A stretch of DNA of 40,935 nucleotides from an uncultured Clostridiaceae bacterium (GCA_947177415.1 CAMWUK010000026.1:1-40935); one strand, 5' to 3'; positions 15,622 to 23,315 are shown, counted from the stretch's first letter. Translations and numbers: made by a program. The notes: generated by a model not told the origin, from the sequence alone.

Positions 15622-17490
15622 ATGTTAAAAGAAATTAATGATTTATTATCCGGAGTAATCATGACAATTATAAGTGGTATTTTCCTTGCTATCAGCCTGC
15701 TATTATCATTTTGGGATATTTCTGTATTGATAGACCCTGCATGGGTTAGTGTTATTATCAGTGGTATTCCGCTTATATACCTTGCACTCTGGCGTATCAT
15801 TTTTAACCCTGGCATAAGCAAGATTTCATCTGCACTTTTAATATCAATTGCTATGATTGCTGCTATTGCTATCGGAGATTTGTTCGCAGCGGGCGAAGTT
15901 GCTTTTATCATGGCAATAGGTGCTATTTTAGAGGACAAAACAACAGAACGGGCAAAAAAAGGACTGAAAAATTTAATAGAGCTTGCTCCACAACAAGGAC
16001 GGCTTATTGAAAATGGCAACGAAAAAATGATAGCAGCAGAAAGCATAAAACAAAACGATATTCTCCGCATTTTGCCAGGCGAAACAATCCCGGTAGACGG
16101 TAAAATCATCAATGGAAATACTTCAATCGACCAATCTATTATGACAGGCGAAGCACTTCCAGTAGATAAAGAAATTGGGGACAGTGTATTTTGTGGTACA
16201 ATTAACTGTTTTGGAGCAATAGATATAAAAGCTACAAAGGTTGGGGAAAATAGTTCTTTGCAAAAGCTGATCCGCATGGTTAAGGAAGCAGAAGATAAAA
16301 AAGCTCCCATGCAGAGAATTGCAGACAAATGTGCAAGTTGGCTTGTTCCGGTTGCCCTCTTGATAGCAATTATCGCTTATTTTGCAACAAACAATATCGT
16401 CCGTGCCGTAACGGTACTTGTTGTATTTTGCCCCTGTGCCTTAGTTCTTGCGACTCCTACCGCTATTATGGCAGCAATCGGGCAAGCTACAAAACACGGG
16501 GTAATTATTAAATCGGGCGAAGCACTTGAAAAAATGGGAAAAGTAAATACGATTGCTTTTGACAAGACAGGTACTCTGACACTGGGTACATTAGAGGTAA
16601 GCGATATAATTTCTTTTTCCGAAAAAATAAATGATAATGACTTGCTTATCCTTGCTGCTTCCGCAGAAGTCCGCAGCGAACACCCTTTAGGAAAGGCAAT
16701 CGTATCATATGCAAAAGAACAAAATATTATTTTTGAGGAAGCATCTAATTTTTTCATGGAAGCAGGCAAAGGAATATATGCACAAGTGTTACAAAAAAAT
16801 CTGCTTTGTGGAAACGAAAAATATTTAACCGAAAAAAAGATTGAAATACCGCCCAAAATTAAAAATACGTTAGAAACATTGCGGCAACAGGGGAAAGCAT
16901 CAATTTTAATTTCCGTAGATGAAATTTGCACAGGTATTATTGCCCTTTCTGATGTACTGCGCCCCACTGCAAAAGAAATGGTATCAAAATTATCAAAAAT
17001 GAATACCAAGACGATACTACTAACAGGCGATAACAGGCAAACAGCTAATTATTTTGCAAGTCAGGTAGGAATTACTTTAATACGATCCGAATTATTACCA
17101 GAAGAAAAAGTTCAAAATATTAAAAGTATTCAAGAAAACGGAAAAAATGTCTGTATGATAGGGGACGGCGTAAATGATGCCCCCGCCTTAAAAACCGCAA
17201 GTGTCGGTGTTGCTATGGGAAGCATGGGAAGCGATATTGCCGTGGACGCTGCCGATATTGCCTTGATGAGTGATGATATTTCAAAAATACCTTATCTAAA
17301 GCGATTATCTAATGCAACAGTCAATACCATAAAATTTAGCATTACCCTATCACTATGTATCAATTTAGTTGCAATTATACTATCACTATTAGGAGTGCTA
17401 ACACCTACAACAGGTGCATTGGTTCATAATGCAGGCTCTTGTTTTGTAGTCCTGATTGCTGCCCTGCTTTATGACAGAAAGTTTGAATAA
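15622..17490 (+). CDS. P1B-type heavy-metal transporting ATPase without N-terminal metal-binding domain
   Basis: A 622-aa metal-exporting P-type ATPase. Visible motifs: TGEALP (actuator domain, ~residue 180), CPC in TM6 (270-272), DKTGTLT with phosphorylated D314, the SEHPLGKAI histidine-proline motif (about 354-362), and GDGVND (514-519). There is no N-terminal HMA or Cys-rich domain, and the family average is longer. The last transmembrane part reads TGALVHNAGS, instead of the Asp-x-Gly typical of Zn/Cd pumps or MxxSS of Cu pumps. HNxxS is reminiscent of CtpC-like Mn-transporting enzymes, so the metal cannot be assigned. Good AAGGGAGGAG site before ATG. Divergent from tetR, which probably controls it. 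Cargo of the cotJC element. Confidence 0.93.
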   Translation: MLKEINDLLSGVIMTIISGIFLAISLLLSFWDISVLIDPAWVSVIISGIPLIYLALWRIIFNPGISKISSALLISIAMIAAIAIGDLFAAGEVAFIMAIGAILEDKTTERAKKGLKNLIELAPQQGRLIENGNEKMIAAESIKQNDILRILPGETIPVDGKIINGNTSIDQSIMTGEALPVDKEIGDSVFCGTINCFGAIDIKATKVGENSSLQKLIRMVKEAEDKKAPMQRIADKCASWLVPVALLIAIIAYFATNNIVRAVTVLVVFCPCALVLATPTAIMAAIGQATKHGVIIKSGEALEKMGKVNTIAFDKTGTLTLGTLEVSDIISFSEKINDNDLLILAASAEVRSEHPLGKAIVSYAKEQNIIFEEASNFFMEAGKGIYAQVLQKNLLCGNEKYLTEKKIEIPPKIKNTLETLRQQGKASILISVDEICTGIIALSDVLRPTAKEMVSKLSKMNTKTILLTGDNRQTANYFASQVGITLIRSELLPEEKVQNIKSIQENGKNVCMIGDGVNDAPALKTASVGVAMGSMGSDIAVDAADIALMSDDISKIPYLKRLSNATVNTIKFSITLSLCINLVAIILSLLGVLTPTTGALVHNAGSCFVVLIAALLYDRKFE

Positions 17491-17505
17491 AAAACAGGAT
17501 TTCAT

Positions 17506-17528
17506 TCCCCGCAGCTTTGCTGTGGGGA
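17506..17528 (+). terminator. Terminator of the metal ATPase gene
   Basis: TCCCCGCAGC-TTT-GCTGTGGGGA hairpin (one G-T pair) 15 bp after the stop. The T-rich tail is short (GTTTC). Bases 17529-17665 hold no supported gene; a 20-codon frame from TTG 17580 is too weak to call. Confidence 0.7.
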
Positions 17529-17665
17529 GTTTCATTGATATAATATGACATATTAATAACGAAAGGCAGGTGATAGCCTTGAACCAATGTAAGTTCTTTT
17601 CACACTGTTATAGTGTACTTGCCACTTCTCATAAAATTTAGGGAAAACGTCAAAGGAGAAAGTTT

Positions 17666-17830
17666 ATGCTAAAAACTGATAACTCTCCTACACCTGATAC
17701 CCAGATACAAAAAGACAAAATGAGGCTGACAGTAACCAACATCTACCCCTCCTTTCAGAAAAAATCAGAACAGGAAACCAGACAGGAAGTCGCAACCCGG
17801 CTCTATCAGATTTTTAAAAAATATGCGTAA
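17666..17830 (+). CDS. 54-aa protein preceding the recombinase, candidate recombination accessory factor
   Basis: ATG 7 bp after AAAGGAG. The peptide ends with a conserved-looking helical segment (QETRQEVATRLYQIFKKYA) after VTNIYPSFQKKS, and is highly charged with no hydrophobic segment. Similar tiny ORFs ending in 'L..IF.KYA' occur upstream of serine recombinases in Clostridia integrative elements. It sits 79 bp upstream of the recombinase in the same direction. A role as recombination directionality factor would fit a cell that must reverse integration, but this is inference from position and size alone. Confidence 0.65.
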   Translation: MLKTDNSPTPDTQIQKDKMRLTVTNIYPSFQKKSEQETRQEVATRLYQIFKKYA

Positions 17831-17909
17831 ATCCCTTGCAAAACAATCTTACAAAGGGGATGAACAGTTTTGTAGATATGCATCTTACATTTTGGGAGGT
17901 AGATACTAA

Positions 17910-19415
17910 ATGTATGACGCATTATATGCAAGACAGTCCATCGAAAAAAAGGACAGTATATCCGTTGAAAGCCAGCTTGAATATTGCAGATATGAAACCC
18001 ACGGAGAAGCTTGTATTGAATATACAGACAAAGGCTTTTCGGGCAAGGACACCAACAGACCAGGCTTTGAAAAAATGATGAATGATATCCGCACAGGCAA
18101 AATAAAGCGTGTCATTGTCTACAAGCTTGACCGTATCAGCCGTTCTATTCTGGACTTTGCAAACATGATGGAGATATTTCAAAAATATCATGTGGAGTTT
18201 GTTTCTTCCACGGAAAAATTCGACACGTCCACGCCGATTGGCAGGGCTATGTTGAATATCTGTATTGTGTTCGCTCAACTGGAACGGGAAACAATACAAA
18301 AACGTGTAACAGATGCTTATTATGCAAGGTGCAAACGTGGTTTTTACATGGGTGGGCGTATTCCCTATGGCTACCGTCTGACAAACACGATTATTGATAA
18401 TGTCCGCACTTCTATGTATGAGGAAGTCCCAGAGGAAAGCGAACAGTTAAAGCTGATTTATTCTATGTATGCGGACACGGACAATTCACTTGGTGATATT
18501 GTGCGGTATTTGAATGAACACCAGATTAAAAATCTACGAGGTGCAAATTGGAATACCGCCCGTATCAGTGAAATGCTCCGCAATCCTGTGTATGTAGAAG
18601 CTGACATTGACGTGTACCAGTTCTTTCAAAGTCAAGGTGCAAATATCTATAACCCAGCAAGTGATTTCACAGGTTACAATGCCTGCTATCTCTACAAGGG
18701 TACAGTTTCCACCACAAGAAAACAATGTGACTTGTCCGACAAAGAAATCGTCCTTGCACCGCATAAGGGTTTTATCCCCTCTAAGACATGGTTAGCCTGC
18801 CGTATACGGTGTCTGAACAACAGACAATCCACAAAGACCTGTAAACCGAAAAATTCATGGCTTGTAGGCAAGGTAAAATGTGGAAACTGTGGTTATGCTC
18901 TGACAATCCGCAAAGCAAAGACAAAATGGGGACGTTACTTCGTTTGTAGTCAATCGGGGAATCATGGGAACTGTAAAGGAGCAGGCTGTACCATTTATGC
19001 TGATGTGTTGGAAGAATATATGCTTAATGTAATTAAAGAAAGACTGTCGGAATTTCAAAAATTATCTTGTGTGATTGACACAGGGGAAGAACAAAAGAAT
19101 ATACTCAAGAAAATCCGTCTAACACAGATTGAGGAAGAAATCGAGGAACTTCTCTCCAAAATGTCCGAGGCTAGTAGTGTTCTGATGAAGTACATAGACG
19201 AAAAAGTATCGGAATTAGACACGAAGCGGAAAGCCTTGCAGGAAGAAATCGTTACTGTAAATGTCGCAGATACAGAGGGCAGACTGAAGCAGATAACCAA
19301 CCATGTAAAAACATGGGAAGCACTCTCTTTCGAGGACAGACAGGCGGTAGTTGACACATTAATCAAGGTCATTCGGATTGCGGATGGTAACATTGAAATT
19401 ACATGGAACATTTAA
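17910..19415 (+). CDS. Large serine recombinase (site-specific)
   Basis: A 501-aa large serine recombinase. Resolvase catalytic domain ~1-145 with catalytic S10 in YARQS (with R8), the conserved YKLDRISRS (about 70-78), and QLERETIQKRV (about 125-135). Next the recombinase domain (~155-275; GGRIPYGYRL) and a zinc ribbon, CGNCGY then C...C (about 325-360). A coiled coil follows (EEEIEELLSKM... about 405-450). All parts are present and the length is usual for the family. GGGAGGTAG ribosome binding site. It is the last gene before the right end of the element (230 bp to attR), the usual place for the recombinase of a self-mobile element. It is expected to act on the CGTTTCGGTGAA cores. Confidence 0.95.
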   Translation: MYDALYARQSIEKKDSISVESQLEYCRYETHGEACIEYTDKGFSGKDTNRPGFEKMMNDIRTGKIKRVIVYKLDRISRSILDFANMMEIFQKYHVEFVSSTEKFDTSTPIGRAMLNICIVFAQLERETIQKRVTDAYYARCKRGFYMGGRIPYGYRLTNTIIDNVRTSMYEEVPEESEQLKLIYSMYADTDNSLGDIVRYLNEHQIKNLRGANWNTARISEMLRNPVYVEADIDVYQFFQSQGANIYNPASDFTGYNACYLYKGTVSTTRKQCDLSDKEIVLAPHKGFIPSKTWLACRIRCLNNRQSTKTCKPKNSWLVGKVKCGNCGYALTIRKAKTKWGRYFVCSQSGNHGNCKGAGCTIYADVLEEYMLNVIKERLSEFQKLSCVIDTGEEQKNILKKIRLTQIEEEIEELLSKMSEASSVLMKYIDEKVSELDTKRKALQEEIVTVNVADTEGRLKQITNHVKTWEALSFEDRQAVVDTLIKVIRIADGNIEITWNI

Positions 19416-19478
19416 CATCACATACTATGAAAGTCTAAAACATGCAATTTATGGGGGAAATTTTTATGAGAAGTTTTT

Positions 19479-19623
19479 GTTACTGTTCACAGGTAGTACT
19501 TTGCACTTGCTGCAAAGTACGTAAGAATAGGTGGTGATAGAGAAGAATCCAGCCTTTCGCTGAAAGCGAACTCTTAATTGGCTGGATTTCGTTACTGTTA
19601 GCACCACAGGTGTGAACAGTAAC
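19479..19623 (+). repeat. Family A 145-bp structured repeat, copy 1
   Basis: Bounded by perfect 12-bp inverted ends GTTACTGTTCAC and GTGAACAGTAAC. Inside: hairpin TACTTTGCActtgcTGCAAAGTA, hairpin AATCCAGCC/GGCTGGATT enclosing TTTCGCtgaaaGCGAA, and hairpin GTTACTGTTagCACCacaGGTGtgAACAGTAAC. It lies inside the cotJC element, 21 bp before attR, and is the most diverged of the four copies. Confidence 0.85.
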
Positions 19624-19644
19624 AAGTTTTTACTTCAATCTTCC

Positions 19645-19656
19645 CGTTTCGGTGAA
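19645..19656 (+). other. attR core of the cotJC-interrupting element
   Basis: CGTTTCGGTGAA, the second copy of the 12-bp core. Followed in frame by the missing end of cotJC. Confidence 0.9.
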
Positions 19657-19752
19657 GGGCTTCGTATTGTGCAGGACAGATTAAATGCAAAGAACTTCTA
19701 TATGTGCAATCCAGAATTTGATAAAGGCTGTTTTAATCAGAAACAGTGCTAG
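19645..19752 (+). pseudogene. cotJC: Displaced C-terminal part of cotJC
   Basis: Reading in frame from the core gives RFGE, then GLRIVQDRLNAKNFYMCNPE and FDKGCFNQKQC followed by TAG. This is the conserved C-terminal segment of CotJC ('GLRI.QD.L..KNFY..NPEFD'). It has no start codon or ribosome binding site here, so it is only useful if the element is excised. The unbroken reading frame suggests it is still under selection or was split recently. Confidence 0.92.
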
Positions 19753-19759
19753 AAAAATG

Positions 19760-19789
19760 TAACAGTTCAGCCCACAGGCTTAACTGTTA
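19760..19789 (+). terminator. Hairpin after cotJC, probable operon terminator
   Basis: TAACAGTT-c-AGCC-caca-GGCT-t-AACTGTTA, 7 bp after the cotJC stop. No long T run. It also shares the AACTGTTA arm with the repeat families. Confidence 0.5.
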
Positions 19790-19800
19790 TAGAAAAATCT

Positions 19801-19945
19801 GTTATTGTTCACTCACAAGCTTGACACTTGCTGTCAAGCTATGTGCCAAGAATGTAAAACAGCCAAGAATCCAGCCTTTCGCCGAAGGCGAACTTTAAAT
19901 AGGCTGGATTCTGTTACTGTTAGCACCGTAGGTGTGAACAGTAAC
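19801..19945 (+). repeat. Family A 145-bp structured repeat, copy 2
   Basis: Starts GTTATTGTTCAC, ends GTGAACAGTAAC. Hairpins AAGCTTGACActtgcTGTCAAGCT, GAATCCAGCC/GGCTGGATTC around TTTCGCCgaaGGCGAA, and the terminal CACCgtaGGTG stem. Almost identical to copies 3 and 4. Confidence 0.88.
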
Positions 19946-20005
19946 AAAAATCTTTATTTAGCCACATGATGATTGCAAATAGTTATAAAGTGAAGTAAAA
20001 TAAAT

Positions 20006-20190
20006 GTTACTGAACAGATACAAAACTCCCATGCCTCATATACAATTAGGCATCACCATAAATATATTCCGCATGGGAGTTTTGTAAATGATGATGCACA
20101 CAAGTGCAAAAGCAGCACTTGGCATTTATACAAACCTTGCAGCAGAGTGCAAGGTTCTACTTGAAGATAGTGAATATATAGAAAAATTAC
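20006..20190 (-). repeat. Family C structured intergenic repeat, copy 2 (inverted)
   Basis: Reverse orientation relative to 6049-6230 and alignable across its full length. Starts GTTACTGAACAGATAC, then the ACTCCCATGC/GCATGGGAGT stem, GCACTTGG and AACCTTGCA stems, and ends near GAAAAATTAC. It runs to 22 bp before the phosphatase ATG and therefore includes its leader and perhaps its promoter. Confidence 0.8.
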
Positions 20191-20211
20191 AAAAAGAAAA
20201 GGAGAAACATT

Positions 20212-20754
20212 ATGGGGCATGTTTATTTTGCAAGACATGGACAAACTATTTGGAATGTAGAAAATAAAATTTGTGGGGCAACGGATATTGCTCTTACTGA
20301 ATTAGGATGGCAGCAGGCAAAGGAACTGGGAGAAAAAATTTTGACAGAACATATAGAAATAGATGAAATTCTTTATTCCCCCCTTTGTCGTGCAGCAGAT
20401 ACAGCCAAAGAAGTGGCAAGAGTTATAGGAGTTCCGGCAAGGGTGGAACCAAGACTTGTGGAGCAGAATTTTGGAAAGTATGAATCTACACCAAGAGATG
20501 GAGAAGAATTTCAGTTAGCCAAAGGGGAATTCCTCAATCATTATGAAGGCGGGGAGTCTATGTTCCAGCTTGCTCAAAGAATCTATAACCTTTTAGACGA
20601 TTTAAAAAAGGAATCTGATAAGAAAACATATTTGTTGGTAGCACATAATGGAATTTCAAGAGTAGTAAAATCCTACTTTTTTGATATGACAAATGAGGAA
20701 TATGCAGCTTTCGGAATAAAAAATTGTGAGATACAAAGATTTGATTTTGATTAG
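20212..20754 (+). CDS. Histidine phosphatase family protein (phosphoglycerate mutase-like)
   Basis: A 180-aa cytoplasmic enzyme of the branch 1 histidine phosphatase superfamily. The phospho-accepting histidine is in FARHGQTIWN (RHG at 8-10), the conserved YSPLCRAADTA (about 60-70) gives a second arginine, LVEQNFGKYE carries the acid residue, and VAHNGISRVV (~150) the second histidine. Strong AAAGGAG site. The specific substrate (phosphosugar, cobalamin intermediate, phosphoglycerate) cannot be told from sequence. It stands alone between structured repeats. Confidence 0.88.
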   Translation: MGHVYFARHGQTIWNVENKICGATDIALTELGWQQAKELGEKILTEHIEIDEILYSPLCRAADTAKEVARVIGVPARVEPRLVEQNFGKYESTPRDGEEFQLAKGEFLNHYEGGESMFQLAQRIYNLLDDLKKESDKKTYLLVAHNGISRVVKSYFFDMTNEEYAAFGIKNCEIQRFDFD

Positions 20755-20766
20755 ATGAATTTATCC

Positions 20767-20911
20767 GTTACTGTTCACACCTACGGTGCAAACAGTAACG
20801 GAATCCAGCCTATTTAAAGTTCGCCTTCGGCGAAAGGCTGGATTCTTGGCTGTTTTACATTCTTGGCACATAGCTTGACAGCAAGTGTCAAGCTTGTGAG
20901 TGAACAGTAAC
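20767..20911 (-). repeat. Family A 145-bp structured repeat, copy 3 (inverted)
   Basis: Reverse of copies 2 and 4: begins GTTACTGTTCACACCTACGG and ends TGTGAGTGAACAGTAAC. It starts 13 bp after the phosphatase stop codon. With copy 4 it forms an inverted pair around the DUF4317 gene. Bases 20912-21017 contain no gene. Confidence 0.88.
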
Positions 20912-21017
20912 ATTTATCCTACAGCGAAGATGCGGTGATGCAGCCACATCTTTGCAAATAGGAAGTATGAAGTTATTCATAGTGATATCTTGATTGCAAG
21001 GTAAGAATCTTTTTATT

Positions 21018-22325
21018 TTAATCAGAAAATTCTGAAATATCTTTATCCACACCATTGATTTTAATATGGAAGTTATCCTCTACTGGGATTACAAGATAAG
21101 GTGTTCCATCAACTACTTTCTTGGTAACTTGAGAAGCACGGTCTGCTTTCACTTTTACTACCACATCAACTGCAGATTGTTGAGATAATTCTGGAGAGGA
21201 TACAATAGATAATTCCTGATTTTGTTGTTTGATAACCGTATCCTTTTCTTCAATGGCAGCCTCTTTTTCTTCAATAGTAGTTTGGAGAGCGAGAACCTGA
21301 TCAGTCAGGGCTTTTTGCTGATGCCTTTTTTCATTTTCGGCGATGGTCTTTTTGTCAATCAGAGAATCCACAACTGGAGGTTCTTTGGCAAATTCTGATT
21401 GATAAGCCTCCTCAATCACTTGGGCAACAGGCTCTGGAATACCAGATCCTGCCATAACCGTCTGTAAAGTATGGCTATCAAGAATCAGTTCTTCTTCGGA
21501 GTTGTCATCCTCATGTTCGGTTAGCATTTGGTGTAATCCGTCTTGAATATCCATCAAAGCACATTCTTTTACATCTGCATGTTCATCAATGACATGTTGT
21601 ACCAGATTGTTAAATACATCTTTCTGGATGGTTGCTGTACGTTTTGCAGGACAGCCAAGCAAATCTTCCATAAGTTCTATATGTGGTTCTTTCGTATCTT
21701 TAGTATAAAACATAACAGAGTGAATGTCTGTACTTCTTTCTGTAAATGCAGGAAATATAAAGCCGGAATCTGGTACGCCAACTACCCAGTCACGGATACG
21801 GGAGCCAATACGCTGCTGGTCTTCCCGGTATCCAAGGGCAGCCTTGGATAAAGTAACCGGGCATATAGCACAAATTATGTATTCATAGACCTCTTCTGAT
21901 TCATCAATCTTTAGGTTATCGCTGGTTTTCTTTATAACATCATAAGCATCATGGAATAATAAAATTAAATAGTTACCTGCATAATCATAATTTTCAATTA
22001 CCAAATCAAAAAAACGGTCAAATAATTCCGGATTTTTTAGTTTGCTTTGCCGAAGCCCCATCAAAAATTGCTGTTTGCCACCGGCTTCTTCTTCCTCTTT
22101 TGGAAATTCTAATTCCAGCAAGTTGTTGTGAATAGTTCCTGATAAAGTTTTCTTAGCAATATCTAAATATTTGTAAAATTCTTCTTCATCTAAGTTAAGA
22201 AAAGTTTCGTGTATGTTTACTACTTTATTTTTGTCTGCATCAATATAGCAGCCTGCCATTTTTGTAAAAGTACATCCATTCTTAGTAAAACGTTTCTTTA
22301 ATTCTAAAACATCTTTTTTAAACAT
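21018..22325 (-). CDS. DUF4317 family protein
   Basis: A 435-aa cytoplasmic protein of a family common in Lachnospiraceae and relatives. Characteristic stretches: MFKKDVLELKKRF at the N-terminus, KYLDIAKKTLSGTIHNNLLE (about 52-72), ENYDYAGNYLILLFHDAYDV (about 108-128), RIRDWVVGVPDSGFIFPAF and ERSTDIHSVMFYT (about 170-205). A coiled coil with EEKEAAIEEKDTVIK is near 365-385. Start at 22325 has AAGGGAG upstream and is preferred to the longer frame. No enzymatic motif is visible and the function is unknown. It has its own promoter. Confidence 0.85.
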   Translation of the reverse strand: MFKKDVLELKKRFTKNGCTFTKMAGCYIDADKNKVVNIHETFLNLDEEEFYKYLDIAKKTLSGTIHNNLLELEFPKEEEEAGGKQQFLMGLRQSKLKNPELFDRFFDLVIENYDYAGNYLILLFHDAYDVIKKTSDNLKIDESEEVYEYIICAICPVTLSKAALGYREDQQRIGSRIRDWVVGVPDSGFIFPAFTERSTDIHSVMFYTKDTKEPHIELMEDLLGCPAKRTATIQKDVFNNLVQHVIDEHADVKECALMDIQDGLHQMLTEHEDDNSEEELILDSHTLQTVMAGSGIPEPVAQVIEEAYQSEFAKEPPVVDSLIDKKTIAENEKRHQQKALTDQVLALQTTIEEKEAAIEEKDTVIKQQNQELSIVSSPELSQQSAVDVVVKVKADRASQVTKKVVDGTPYLVIPVEDNFHIKINGVDKDISEFSD

Positions 22326-22356
22326 AGTTTTCTCCCTTCTTTTTCTTTTGATATAA

Positions 22357-22385
22357 AGTATAACTGGTATTTTAAGGAAAAACAA
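22357..22385 (-). promoter_or_regulatory. Promoter of the DUF4317 gene
   Basis: On the minus strand TTGTTT, 17-bp spacer, TATACT, about 30 bp upstream of the ATG. Confidence 0.65.
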
Positions 22386-22421
22386 GAATTGACTTTTGTT
22401 TTCGTATATAGCATTTTTTCA

Positions 22422-22565
22422 GTTACTGTTCACTCACAAGCTTGACACTTGCTGTCAAGCTATGTGCCAAAACGTAGAACAGCCAAGAATCCAGCCTTTC
22501 GCCGAAGGCGAATTATAAATAGGCTGGATTCTGTTACTGTTTGCACCGCAGGTGTGAACAGTAAC
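22422..22565 (+). repeat. Family A structured repeat, copy 4
   Basis: 144 bp, GTTACTGTTCAC to GTGAACAGTAAC, with the same three inner hairpins as copies 2 and 3. It lies between the divergent DUF4317 and nitroreductase promoters. Confidence 0.88.
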
Positions 22566-22592
22566 TTTTTTCAAAATAAAAGAAACATCCGT

Positions 22593-22621
22593 TTGTCAAA
22601 AAATGTAAATTATGATATACT
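22593..22621 (+). promoter_or_regulatory. Promoter of the nitroreductase gene
   Basis: TTGTCA (22593-22598), 17-bp spacer, TATACT (22616-22621); 35 bp upstream of the ATG. Confidence 0.7.
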
Positions 22622-22656
22622 ACATATTAGTAAAAGAAATAGAAAGGGGTTTTGTT

Positions 22657-23202
22657 ATGGAGTTACAAGCATGTTTAGAAGGAAGAAAGAGTATTCGCCG
22701 TTTTACAGAGGAGGCAGTGCCACATGAAGTAGTAGAGAAAATAGTGAAAGCAGCATCTGCATCCCCTTCTTGGAAGAATACACAAGTGGTACGCTATACG
22801 GTAGTAGAGGATAAAGAATTAATTCAAAAGATAGGGGAAGAGGGAATACTTGGATTTAAACCAAATACTAAAACTATTGTGAATTGCCCTTCTTTAGTGG
22901 TTCAGAGCGTTGTGACCGGAATTTGTGGTTATGAGGAAGATGGAAGTTTTACCACCAGCTTTGGAAATAGTTGGGAAATGTATGATGCAGGAATTTCCGC
23001 ACAAAGTTTTATGTTGGCTGCCCATGAGCAGGGAGTTGGAACAGTTGTAATGGGGATTATTGACGAAAATAAGATTGCAGAATGGATTGATTTGCCGGAA
23101 GGAGAGCGTGTAACTGCATTGATTGCTATGGGTTACCAGTCAGGTGAATTAAAACACATTACACCAAGAAAAGAAGTTTCTGAAATTTTAAGATATAAAT
23201 AA
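22657..23202 (+). CDS. Nitroreductase family protein
   Basis: A 181-aa flavoprotein of the nitroreductase fold. The N-terminal GRKSIRRFTEEAVPHEVV matches the FMN phosphate-binding 'R.S.R.f...pv', followed by AASASPSWKNTQVVRYTVVE (the '..aPS..N.Q.w.f.vv' motif, about 35-55) and a late glycine-rich segment MLAAHEQGVGTVVMG (~125-140). Start at 22657 follows AAAGGGG; the longer frame is not needed. Likely FMN-dependent NAD(P)H oxidoreductase; substrate unknown. Confidence 0.88.
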   Translation: MELQACLEGRKSIRRFTEEAVPHEVVEKIVKAASASPSWKNTQVVRYTVVEDKELIQKIGEEGILGFKPNTKTIVNCPSLVVQSVVTGICGYEEDGSFTTSFGNSWEMYDAGISAQSFMLAAHEQGVGTVVMGIIDENKIAEWIDLPEGERVTALIAMGYQSGELKHITPRKEVSEILRYK

Positions 23203-23256
23203 GCAGCTCCTAGCTGCGATAGCAGCGGTCTACAATATAGGACGTGAATAATTGAG
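23203..23256 (-). repeat. Copy of a 55-bp inverted element (partner at 30658-30712)
   Basis: Runs from GCAGCTCCTAGCTGC through GATAGCAGCGGTCTACAATA to GGACGTGAATAATTGAG. Same sequence with one mismatch, in opposite orientation, at 30658-30712. It begins directly after the nitroreductase stop codon. Confidence 0.75.
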
Positions 23257-23270
23257 TATAAAAGATATGT

Positions 23271-23313
23271 GACCATTTTCTTATTGGAGATTCCAAAGAG
23301 GAGATGGTCTTTT
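23271..23313 (+). terminator. Probable terminator
   Basis: Imperfect stem GACCAT...ATGGTC enclosing TTGGAgatTCCAA, then TTTTCTTT. It separates the nitroreductase from the cda operon. Confidence 0.6.
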
Positions 23314-23315
23314 CT

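Larger units (their letters stand above)
14362..19656 (+). mobile_element. Serine-recombinase element integrated in cotJC (skin-like)
   Basis: One unit of 5,283 bp between the two 12-bp cores. Contents: 14374-14588 (no convincing gene), tetR between inverted family B repeats, a P1B metal ATPase, a 54-aa ORF, a 501-aa large serine recombinase next to the right end, and a family A repeat. The host gene is split in the same frame on both sides, so precise excision rebuilds cotJC. The recombinase is close in size to SpoIVCA (about 500 aa), which excises skin from sigK in Bacillus subtilis. Rebuilding attP gives an imperfect inverted repeat (TTCCCGTTT and AAACCGGGAA) around the core, as serine integrase attP sites have. 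Seen: the split, core repeat and recombinase. Inferred: developmentally timed excision. Confidence 0.92.

Noticed and set aside
19479-22565. CRISPR-like array from regularly recurring repeats
   Set aside because: The units are long, irregularly spaced and in both orientations, with genes between them and internal inverted repeats.
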